Assembly (NCBI GenBank): GCA_032249575.1
Contig: JAVVHL010000016.1
Coordinates: 1-17,801, forward strand
DNA from: Calditenuis sp032249575
GTDB taxonomy: Archaea > Thermoproteota > Nitrososphaeria_A > Caldarchaeales > Calditenuaceae
DNA length: 17,801 nt
Direction: 5' to 3'
Made by a program: the position numbers and the translations under genes. Below the pieces are notes generated by a model. That model was not told the DNA's origin. It saw nothing but the letters and a program-made list of their open reading frames with translations, and searched no databases. This document shows, piece after piece, positions 1-5,409 of the stretch. Numbering within the stretch: the first letter of the stretch is position 1; each line of letters starts with the position of its first letter.

Positions 1-177
1 TCGAGCAGGTTCAGCAACCCCGCAGCACAGGACAGCCATACTGAGAGCGGAGCGAAGTGTCCGGAACTTCCAGGCAGCTCTCGAACGCCACTGGTGTAAG
101 TCGTCCCGACGCCCGGATACATCCGTCCGTCTACCTACCGCCCGCGGCATCGCTGAAGCAACTCTAGGCAGATTCAA
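1..177. other. No recognisable gene
   Basis: I see no convincing coding sequence or RNA here. Codon usage in every frame lacks the AGG/GTC/CTC bias of the neighbouring genes. A short reverse-strand frame opening at an ATG at 148-150 runs off the left edge, but it resembles no family I know. Around 41-100 there is a local foldback (GAGAGC pairing with GCTCTC, with an inner GAAGT/ACTTC stem). It could belong to a structured RNA, but I could not match it to SRP RNA, RNase P RNA, 5S rRNA or a tRNA. Confidence 0.4.
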
Positions 178-187
178 ACTAAATAAT
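178..187 (+). promoter_or_regulatory. TATA-like box for the L1 gene
   Basis: An ACTAAATAAT element is centred about 27 bp before the ATG at 210. Archaeal transcription starts roughly 22-27 bp after the TATA centre, so the transcript would begin almost at the ATG, giving a leaderless mRNA. This spacing favours ATG 210 over the in-frame TTG at 204. Confidence 0.5.
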
Positions 188-209
188 CCCGGATCGCCTG
201 CCCTTGGGG

Positions 210-875
210 ATGGCATCTGTAGAGGCGGTGAGGGAAGCGGTGAAGGAGGCGCTGACCAAGGGAAAGCCGAGGAAGTTCACGCAATCGGTCGAGCTGGTGA
301 TCAACCTGAGGGACATAGACCTGAAGAAGCCCGAGAACAGGTTCACCGAGGTGATAGAGCTGCCCCATGGACTGGGCTCGAAGGCGAGGAAGGTGGCCGT
401 GATCGCGAGCGGCGCCCTAGCTGTTGAGGCCCGCAAGTCCCCGAACGTCGACAGGGTCTTCGAGCGCGAGGAGATCGAGGTGCTGACGGGGAACAAGAAG
501 GCGGCGAAGAAGCTGGCGAGGCAGTTCGACTACTTCCTCGTCGACACCTCGATGATCTCGCTGGTGGCGAGGGCCCTCGGAGCGGCCCTCGGTTACATAG
601 GAAAGGCCCCCGTGCCTGTCCCTGCAGGTGCGGACATCAACGCCCTCGCGGCGAGGTACAAGAGGAGCGTGACCGTGAGGGTGAGGAAGAACCCCCAGGC
701 CAACTGCATCATTGGGACCGAGGAGATGGGCCTCGACCAGCTGGTGGAGAACGCCATGGCGGTCCTGAACAGGGTCGTGGAGAAGCTGCCGAAGAGGTGG
801 GCCAACGTGAAGTCGGCTTACATCAAGAGGTCGATGGGCGAGCCGGTTGAGCTGAAGGTCAGGGAGTCCGAGTGA
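210..875 (+). CDS. rpl1: 50S ribosomal protein L1 (uL1)
   Basis: Ribosomal protein L1 forms the L1 stalk of the large subunit beside the E site and, in several archaea, represses translation of its own mRNA. The 221-residue product has the usual archaeal length. It shows the expected opening (GKPRKFTQSVELVINLRDID), the central domain (FDYFLVDTSMISLVARALG, then GKAPVPVPAG) and the C-terminal part of the RNA-binding domain (ANCIIGTEEM to NVKSAYIKRSMG). An in-frame TTG at 204 would add two residues, but the promoter spacing favours the ATG. In most archaea this gene sits in an L11-L1-L10-P1 operon. Here it stands alone: L10 and P1 do not follow, and L11 lies on the opposite strand, overlapping its last 17 bp. 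Confidence 0.95.
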   Translation: MASVEAVREAVKEALTKGKPRKFTQSVELVINLRDIDLKKPENRFTEVIELPHGLGSKARKVAVIASGALAVEARKSPNVDRVFEREEIEVLTGNKKAAKKLARQFDYFLVDTSMISLVARALGAALGYIGKAPVPVPAGADINALAARYKRSVTVRVRKNPQANCIIGTEEMGLDQLVENAMAVLNRVVEKLPKRWANVKSAYIKRSMGEPVELKVRESE

Positions 876-1356
876 CCTCCGAGAGGAATTGGTCGTATAG
901 TCCCTCTTCGACTTCTCTTTGCACGGTCTTCGGGTCCTTGCCGTCGACGGTTACGCCCATGCTCACGCAGGTCCCCAACACGGTTTTGACGGCGGCCTTC
1001 AGCGACTTGACCCTGAGGTGAGGCATCTTCAACCTCGCTATCTTCACCACCTGCTCGAAGGTCAAATTGCCTGCCACCTGCGAACCCGCCTGTCCTGAGC
1101 CCTTCTCGATCCCGGCCTCACGGGCAATCAGCGCAGCGACCGTCGGAACGCCCACCTCCACCTCGAAGGACTTGGTCTCTACGTCCACGACCACCTTCAC
1201 GGGAACCCGCATCCCCCTGAACTCCTTCGTCAGCTCGTTGATCCTCTCGACGACGGCGAGGACGTTGAGCCCCAGCGGCGTCAGGGCCGGTCCTATGGGC
1301 GGCCCAGCGGTAGCCTTGCCACCCTCGACGTCGAACTTGAAGGTCCTCAGCGACAT
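859..1356 (-). CDS. rpl11: 50S ribosomal protein L11 (uL11)
   Basis: Ribosomal protein L11 binds the GTPase-associated centre of 23S rRNA at the base of the P stalk and takes part in factor binding. The 165-residue product begins MSLRTFKFDVEGGKATAGPP and continues IGPALTPLGLNV, the L11 N-terminal signature. Its C-terminal rRNA-binding domain is recognisable (KMPHLRVKSLKAAVKTVLGTCVSMG). The gene points towards L1 and their 3' ends overlap by 17 bp, so neither can be in the usual co-directional operon. No spt5/nusG or secE gene lies upstream on this strand: the next gene at 1471 is divergent. A short purine-rich stretch (AGGAAAGGGG) directly precedes the ATG but is too close for a good SD. Confidence 0.95.
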   Translation of the reverse strand: MSLRTFKFDVEGGKATAGPPIGPALTPLGLNVLAVVERINELTKEFRGMRVPVKVVVDVETKSFEVEVGVPTVAALIAREAGIEKGSGQAGSQVAGNLTFEQVVKIARLKMPHLRVKSLKAAVKTVLGTCVSMGVTVDGKDPKTVQREVEEGLYDQFLSEVTRTP

Positions 1357-1385
1357 CCCCTTTCCTGACCTGTCCCTCGGCCTTT

Positions 1386-1395
1386 GAGATAAACC
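1386..1395 (-). promoter_or_regulatory. TATA-like box for the L11 gene
   Basis: On the minus strand the element reads GGTTTATCTC and is centred about 34 bp before the L11 ATG. This gives the gene its own promoter and a very short leader. Confidence 0.4.
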
Positions 1396-1470
1396 TCGGG
1401 TGGTGTAGGGAGCGTGGAGAGTTGGTGCGCGGAGAGCGTTGTTCCAAAAGCGTTAACAGCAGGGCGATGA

Positions 1471-2100
1471 GTGAAGCCGCAGATGGTAGAGGCCGTCGAG
1501 AGGGCGCTGCCGCCCGGTCAGAGGTACGTCAGGAAGTTCATCGTCTACGCGGCGCTCGGGATACCGCAGGTCAACCTCGAGACCTACAGGCTCAGGGTCA
1601 CAGGACTTGTCGAGCGGCCCCTCGAGTTCACGTACGAGGAGCTTCAGAGGCTTCCGATGAAGAGGTACGTCAGGGACGCGCACTGCGTCACGAGGTGGTC
1701 GGTGAAGGACGTGGAGTGGGAGGGCGTGCCGATCAGGCACCTGGCTGAGCTGGCAGGCGTCAAGCCCGAGGCGAGGTGGGTCATGTTCTATTCACTTGAG
1801 GGTTACTCGACGCCGGTCCCGATAGAGGACGCCCTGCACGAGGACGCCATAATCGCGCTCCGCATGAACGGCAAACCCCTGCCCCTCGAGAACGGCTTCC
1901 CCGCGAGGCCCTTCATCCCCCATCTTTACCTCTGGAAGAGCGCCAAGTGGCTGACCGAGATCGAGTTCTTGCCCTACTACGTCGACGGCTTCTGGGAGAG
2001 GCCTGAGAACGGAGCCTACCACGAGCGCGGCAACGTCTGGCTCGAGGAGAGGTTCAAGGGCATGGGAGGACATCACACAGCCCGAAGGCCCGTCCTGTGA
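1471..2100 (+). CDS. Sulfite oxidase-like molybdopterin oxidoreductase
   Basis: Molybdopterin-binding protein of the sulfite oxidase fold (COG2041 type, like the YuiH-related cytosolic proteins); its substrate is unknown. Counted from the GTG at 1471 (209 residues), the Mo-ligand cysteine is Cys72 in DAHCVTRWS. The family motifs FYSLEGYSTPVPIEDAL, LRMNGKPLPLENGFPARP and PHLYLWKSAKW follow, and the C-terminus GAYHERGNVWLEERF is also typical. No Tat or Sec signal peptide, haem domain or dimerisation domain is present, so a soluble cytoplasmic protein of the short class is likely. The start is uncertain: GTG 1471 gives MKPQMVEAVER, while ATG 1483 gives MVEAVERALPPGQRY. It diverges from L11 and has its own transcription unit. 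It shares only the molybdenum-cofactor requirement with the Mo hydroxylases further right. Confidence 0.85.
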   Translation: MKPQMVEAVERALPPGQRYVRKFIVYAALGIPQVNLETYRLRVTGLVERPLEFTYEELQRLPMKRYVRDAHCVTRWSVKDVEWEGVPIRHLAELAGVKPEARWVMFYSLEGYSTPVPIEDALHEDAIIALRMNGKPLPLENGFPARPFIPHLYLWKSAKWLTEIEFLPYYVDGFWERPENGAYHERGNVWLEERFKGMGGHHTARRPVL

Positions 2101-2146
2101 GGTCCGGAAAGCCCAATACCAGGCGCGTCACTGCACTTCAGGGCCC

Positions 2147-2386
2147 ATGTCTACACGTCCGATGCCGAAGAAGCTCAGGATACCCGAGCACAAGCACTGT
2201 CCGGTTTGCGGGAGGTCGATGCCGGTCGATGCGGAGTTCTGCAGCGAAGGTTGCAGGGCTGTGAACGAGGAGCGCCTCAGGCGGGAGCGGAGGGCGAGGA
2301 CGATAACGCTCTTGATCTACGCGATCATGATGGCAGTGCTCCTCCTGTTCTTGCTAGGCCCCTTCCTGAGACCTCAAGCGGGCTGA
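2147..2386 (+). CDS. Small zinc-ribbon membrane protein (DUF2116-like)
   Basis: A 79-residue protein with an N-terminal zinc ribbon: Cys18 and Cys21 (HCPVCGRSMP), Cys32 and Cys36 (FCSEGCRAV). A basic stretch EERLRRERRAR follows, then one membrane segment at about residues 53-73. It matches the archaeal DUF2116/COG4068 type, annotated as a possible nucleic-acid-binding zinc ribbon of unknown role. The layout predicts a tail-anchored protein with the ribbon in the cytoplasm. It follows the sulfite-oxidase-like gene by 46 bp, so it could share a transcript, though the AT-richer spacer may hold its own weak promoter. Its 3' end overlaps the opposing gene by 33 bp. Confidence 0.75.
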   Translation: MSTRPMPKKLRIPEHKHCPVCGRSMPVDAEFCSEGCRAVNEERLRRERRARTITLLIYAIMMAVLLLFLLGPFLRPQAG

Positions 2387-2689
2387 AGCCCTAAGCGTTC
2401 TGATCCTGACCGTTGTACCTGCGACCAAGAGGCCTGCTGCGACTAGCAGCGCACCTGCGGTCATGACGGGGCTCGAGATGACAAGTCCCAGCACGGCAAC
2501 AGCGGCCGAGGAGATGAGACCGTAGAGCAGAGGTTTACCGACCTTCGATGCCCTCTCTGCTATCTCGGGGTGCCGGTGTTTCAGGTGGGACCCCCTCAGT
2601 ACCGGAACGCATGTGGACAGGCACGCATACCTCACCGCCACCCACTCGTCCCAGTCCAGCTTCTCGCCGCAGACGTCGCACCTCGGCAC
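2354..2689 (-). CDS. Small zinc-finger protein with two membrane segments
   Basis: I do not recognise the family. The 111-residue product starts at a GTG and opens with a probable zinc site: Cys4 and Cys7 in RCDVCGEKL, Cys23 and Cys27 in YACLSTCVPV. A His-rich piece (SHLKHRHPE) follows, then two hydrophobic helices at about 53-72 and 76-92, and a basic tail. A TATA-like element lies about 26 bp upstream, supporting the GTG and a leaderless message. The domain plan (zinc finger, then membrane anchor) mirrors the gene it converges with, and the two 3' ends overlap by 33 bp. Coding is supported by the cysteine pattern, the hydrophobic segments and the promoter position. Confidence 0.6.
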   Translation of the reverse strand: MPRCDVCGEKLDWDEWVAVRYACLSTCVPVLRGSHLKHRHPEIAERASKVGKPLLYGLISSAAVAVLGLVISSPVMTAGALLVAAGLLVAGTTVRIRTLRASARLRSQEGA

Positions 2690-2710
2690 GGCAACACTGC
2701 GCGTTCGTGA

Positions 2711-2720
2711 GTTATATCAG
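2711..2720 (-). promoter_or_regulatory. TATA-like box for the zinc-finger membrane protein
   Basis: The element reads GTTATATCAG on the plus strand (CTGATATAAC on the minus strand). It is centred 26 bp before the GTG at 2689, the spacing of a leaderless archaeal promoter. Confidence 0.5.
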
Positions 2721-2839
2721 TGGAACTTCAACCGGTTTTGAGGTGTGGGTCGCACGGGTCACAACAGGTTGGCCATGACTGACGAGGTCTCCATATTACC
2801 GAGGAAATACAACCCGCTATGGCGAAAGCGAATGCATTT

Positions 2840-2855
2840 TTTGCAATACTGCAAA
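2840..2855. promoter_or_regulatory. Inverted repeat upstream of the archaellin gene
   Basis: The 6 bp arms TTTGCA and TGCAAA are separated by ATAC. The repeat lies about 83-98 bp before the archaellin ATG, far enough upstream of the TATA-like site to be an activator or repressor site. Its role is inferred only from symmetry and position, and an AT-rich stretch can contain such a dyad by chance. Confidence 0.25.
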
Positions 2856-2937
2856 TTGAAGGAGCAACGAACGGCTCTTGGTGAAAAGCCTTTCGGTAAT
2901 AGATGACAATACACCCAAATAGTAGCTTTCAATATGA

Positions 2938-3543
2938 ATGGTTGCGATGGGGAAAACACCATTCAAAATGAATGATGCAAAACGCAGGAGGAAGGCGCTG
3001 ACGGGGCTTGAGACGGCGATAATCTTGATTGCGTTCGTCGTGGTGGCGGCCGCCTTCGCCTTCGCGGTGCTGAACATGGGCTTCTTCACGACGCAGAAGT
3101 CGAGCGAGGTGATGCAGGCAGGCCTCGAGGAGACGCTCAGCTCGGTGGAGATAGCCGGTTCCGTCATAGCGAGGTCGTCCAGCGGGCAGATCAGCAACAT
3201 CACCATCTACGTCAAGTCGGCGGTCGGCAAGAACCCTGTCGACATGAGGAGCGGGGTCCTTGTAATTTCTTACAGGGACCCGTACAGCTTCGTCCCGAAC
3301 ATCTACACCGCGAACGACACGAGCACCACGGTGACGGGCGTAAGGGTGAGGCAGCTGACCGGTGACGGCGACACGGCCCTCGAGTACACGGAGGTCTGGG
3401 AGATCGTGATAGGGATACCGCAGCTCAGCGCGCTCAAACCGAACGACCAGTTCTCGATCGAGATCAAACCGGCGCAGGGCTCGATCCTGAAGGTCGAGAG
3501 GAGGTTGCCGCCGGTCTTCGACCCCGTGATGGACCTGACCTGA
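2938..3543 (+). CDS. Archaellin (archaeal flagellin)
   Basis: Major filament protein of the archaellum. The 201-residue preprotein carries a class III signal: a basic leader (KRRRKALTG), then the hydrophobic N-terminal helix LETAIILIAFVVVAAAFAFA. PibD/ArlK-type prepilin peptidase should cut after Gly23, leaving a mature protein of about 178 residues. The rest is the Ser/Thr-rich beta domain typical of archaellins (for example TANDTSTTVTGVRVRQL), with several N-x-S/T sequons (ISNITIY, TANDTST) that AglB could glycosylate. In-frame ATGs at codons 4 and 11 would shorten the leader from 23 to 20 or 13 residues. No other arl/fla genes (arlCDE, F, G, H, I, J) flank it, so the motor and export genes must lie elsewhere. 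It ends at a hairpin/T-run terminator. Confidence 0.9.
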   Translation: MVAMGKTPFKMNDAKRRRKALTGLETAIILIAFVVVAAAFAFAVLNMGFFTTQKSSEVMQAGLEETLSSVEIAGSVIARSSSGQISNITIYVKSAVGKNPVDMRSGVLVISYRDPYSFVPNIYTANDTSTTVTGVRVRQLTGDGDTALEYTEVWEIVIGIPQLSALKPNDQFSIEIKPAQGSILKVERRLPPVFDPVMDLT

Positions 3544-3562
3544 ACCGATCCGGCCGATCCCT

Positions 3563-3590
3563 GAACCAATTCCTCCTTTTTTCTTGGTTC
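3563..3590 (+). terminator. Hairpin with T-run after the archaellin gene
   Basis: A perfect 7 bp inverted repeat (GAACCAA at 3563-3569, TTGGTTC at 3584-3590) encloses a pyrimidine-rich loop with six consecutive T residues at 3577-3582. It starts 20 bp after the archaellin stop. Archaeal termination mostly depends on T-runs, so the T tract is probably the active part. A strong terminator suits a highly expressed filament gene. Confidence 0.6.
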
Positions 3591-3613
3591 CCTTCCCCAC
3601 AGATCCTACCGTG

Positions 3614-3625
3614 CTGTTTATCAAC
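3614..3625 (+). promoter_or_regulatory. TATA-like box for the aIF5A gene
   Basis: CTGTTTATCAAC is centred about 30 bp before the aIF5A ATG, predicting a very short or absent leader. It lies downstream of the archaellin terminator, so aIF5A is an independent unit. Confidence 0.5.
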
Positions 3626-3648
3626 AGCCCGGTCAGCTCATCCCCGAG

Positions 3649-4047
3649 ATGAGCACCAGACCGGCTGAGCTTGGCGAGATCAAGGAAGGGTCGAACGTAG
3701 TCATCGACGGAGAGCCTTGCAGGGTCGTCGAGGTGGAGCGGAGCAAGCCTGGGAAGCACGGATCGGCCAAGGTGAGGATCGTGGCGATCGGGATCTTCGA
3801 CGGCGTCAAGAGGAGCGTCGTCGGCCCCTCTGACCAGTACATCGAGGTGCCAGTGATCGAGAAGCGGACAGGTCAGGTCATGTCGGTCGGCGAGACGGTT
3901 AGCGTCATGGACAGCGAGTCCCTCGAGATCGTCGAGATGCCCCTTCCCAAGGATGAGGCCCTCAGGGCAAAGCTCGAGCCCGGCGCGACGGTCGAGTACT
4001 GGCGGATCATGAACCGGAACATGATCGTTCAGGTCAGGGGCGAGTGA
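3649..4047 (+). CDS. eif5a: Translation initiation/elongation factor 5A (aIF5A)
   Basis: aIF5A binds the ribosome near the E site and helps peptide bond formation at stalling sequences. It needs hypusine (or deoxyhypusine) on a conserved lysine. The 132-residue product has the family layout: an N-terminal SH3-like domain with the modification loop SKPGKHGSAK (target Lys36) and a C-terminal OB-fold domain (TGQVMSVGETVSVMDSESLEIVEM). Length and motifs match archaeal aIF5A. The gene is monocistronic, between a terminator and the promoter of the M20 operon. Deoxyhypusine synthase is not in the window. Confidence 0.95.
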   Translation: MSTRPAELGEIKEGSNVVIDGEPCRVVEVERSKPGKHGSAKVRIVAIGIFDGVKRSVVGPSDQYIEVPVIEKRTGQVMSVGETVSVMDSESLEIVEMPLPKDEALRAKLEPGATVEYWRIMNRNMIVQVRGE

Positions 4048-4090
4048 AGGGACCTTAGACCATCGACCCTCTCCAAACCGTAGTAACGTT

Positions 4091-4100
4091 GAATAATATC
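4091..4100 (+). promoter_or_regulatory. TATA-like box for the M20/Mo-hydroxylase operon
   Basis: GAATAATATC is centred 25 bp before the ATG at 4121, predicting a leaderless transcript for the three-gene operon. This is one of the clearest TATA-like elements in the window. Confidence 0.55.
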
Positions 4101-4120
4101 AATCGCATCTTGTCAATTGC

Positions 4121-5407
4121 ATGACGTCTGTCTCGGTCGAGGACATCAAGGTCGACCGAGAGAAGGCTGTGAAGAGAACGCTCGACCTCGTCAACGTCAA
4201 GAGCCCGACAGGAGAGGAGGGTGAGGTCGCACACGTCTACGGAGAGATGCTGAGGGAGCTCGGGATGAGGGTGACGTACCAGGAGGTCGAACCGGGGAGG
4301 TACAACGTGGTGGGCGTCCTGAGGGGGAAGGGAGGGGGAGCATCGCTGATGTTCAACGGTCATCTAGACACGTCCTTCTCCCCGACCGACGACCCGGAGG
4401 TCTTGAGGGCGATATCGCCGGTCTACCGGTTAGAGCCGCCTTGGGGGTACAGGGAGGGCGACTGGATCTACGGGATGGGCGCGTTCAACATGAAGGGCGC
4501 GCTGGCGGCCTACGTGACGGCCGTCGAGGCGATCCTCGATGCGGGCGTGGAGCTGAAGGGCGACATAATGATTGCGGGCGTGGTGGGCGAGATAGAGAAG
4601 TCCCAGGTCGACAACTACAGGGGGCCCCAGTATAGGGGGTACGGGTACGGAACCGCGTACCTCGTCACGCACGGAGGCCTGACGGACTTCGCGATACTGG
4701 GTGAGCCAACCGGGTTGAGGCTGATGCTGGCCCACTTCGGCTCCGTCTGGGCCAAGATATCGCTGAAGGGCAAGCTGGTCCACACCGCCCACTCCGGGTT
4801 GGAGGGGAACCTGATCCTTCAGATGTACAAGATAGTGAAGGCGATAGAGGAGTGGGCGCCCGATTACCAAGCCAGGTTCCAATACATGGGCGTGAAGCCG
4901 AACGTCAACATCGGAGCTATCGAGGGAGGATGGCCTTGGAGGTGCTCGAGGACGCCCTGGTTCTGCAACCTCTACATCGACGTGAGGTACCCGCCAAGGA
5001 AGTCGGCGGTCGACGTGAAGGAGGAGCTCGAGAACGTCCTGAGGAAGGTGGAGAGGGAGCACGGGATAAAGGCCGACCTGGAGATCTACGTGAGCGATGC
5101 GTGGGCCGAGGTCCCTGAGGACAACGCGCTCGTCGAGGCGCTTGACAGGGCCCACATGCAGGTCTTCAGGGAGCCGCTGCAGAGAGTAGTCTTCAGCTGG
5201 TCCTCCGACGCCAACGTCCTGATCAGGAACGGCGTGATAGCGGTCAACTACGGCCCCTCAGGGGGTCCGGGAAGGGAGACGAGGGGGACGCTGTACATAC
5301 CGGCGCTTTACGGGTGCACCAAGGTCTACGCGCTCACAGCGATCGACGTCTGCAACAGGGACAGGAAGGAGGTCAGGAAGAGGTTCCAGATCGTTTACGG
5401 TGAGTGA
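4121..5407 (+). CDS. M20-family amidohydrolase/peptidase (ArgE/DapE-like)
   Basis: Predicted cytosolic metal-dependent amide hydrolase of the M20 (acetylornithine deacetylase/DapE) superfamily, 428 residues. The first metal motif is NGHLDTSF (His81, Asp83). The second, normally G-x-x-D-M-K-G, reads GAFNMKGA, so the bridging Asp is Asn123. The catalytic Glu region reads VVGEIEK (Glu157, Glu159) instead of the common DEE. The third motif is LGEPTG (Glu195). The dimerisation-domain region HTAHSG is present. The usual C-terminal metal His is not obvious: the aligned stretch reads YGCTKVYALTAIDVC. I believe such GAxNMKG variants form a recognised M20 subfamily, so it is probably active on an unusual substrate; a non-catalytic role is possible. 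It leads the operon and its stop overlaps the GTG of the next gene at 5404. Confidence 0.85.
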   Translation: MTSVSVEDIKVDREKAVKRTLDLVNVKSPTGEEGEVAHVYGEMLRELGMRVTYQEVEPGRYNVVGVLRGKGGGASLMFNGHLDTSFSPTDDPEVLRAISPVYRLEPPWGYREGDWIYGMGAFNMKGALAAYVTAVEAILDAGVELKGDIMIAGVVGEIEKSQVDNYRGPQYRGYGYGTAYLVTHGGLTDFAILGEPTGLRLMLAHFGSVWAKISLKGKLVHTAHSGLEGNLILQMYKIVKAIEEWAPDYQARFQYMGVKPNVNIGAIEGGWPWRCSRTPWFCNLYIDVRYPPRKSAVDVKEELENVLRKVEREHGIKADLEIYVSDAWAEVPEDNALVEALDRAHMQVFREPLQRVVFSWSSDANVLIRNGVIAVNYGPSGGPGRETRGTLYIPALYGCTKVYALTAIDVCNRDRKEVRKRFQIVYGE

Positions 5408-5409
5408 GC

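Larger units (their letters stand above)
2690..2937. other. AT-richer intergenic region before the archaellin
   Basis: This 248 bp spacer is visibly richer in A/T than the genes around it, mainly from about 2790 to 2937. It holds the minus-strand TATA box at 2711-2720 and a perfect dyad at 2840-2855 (TTTGCA, four bases, TGCAAA). A TATA-like CCAAATAGTA lies at 2915-2924, 14-23 bp before the archaellin ATG at 2938 and about 27 bp before the next in-frame ATG at 2947. A 43-codon frame at 2775-2906 (ATG to TGA) is possible but unsupported. Confidence 0.5.

Noticed and set aside
1..203. Possible structured RNA (SRP RNA or RNase P RNA) or partial minus-strand gene at the left edge
   Set aside because: There is a local foldback, but I could not find the conserved motifs of either RNA, and the short open frame has no recognisable sequence.
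2929..3759. 276-codon minus-strand open frame across the archaellin and aIF5A start
   Set aside because: It is antisense to a clear archaellin with class III signal peptide, crosses the terminator and a promoter, and shows no motif.
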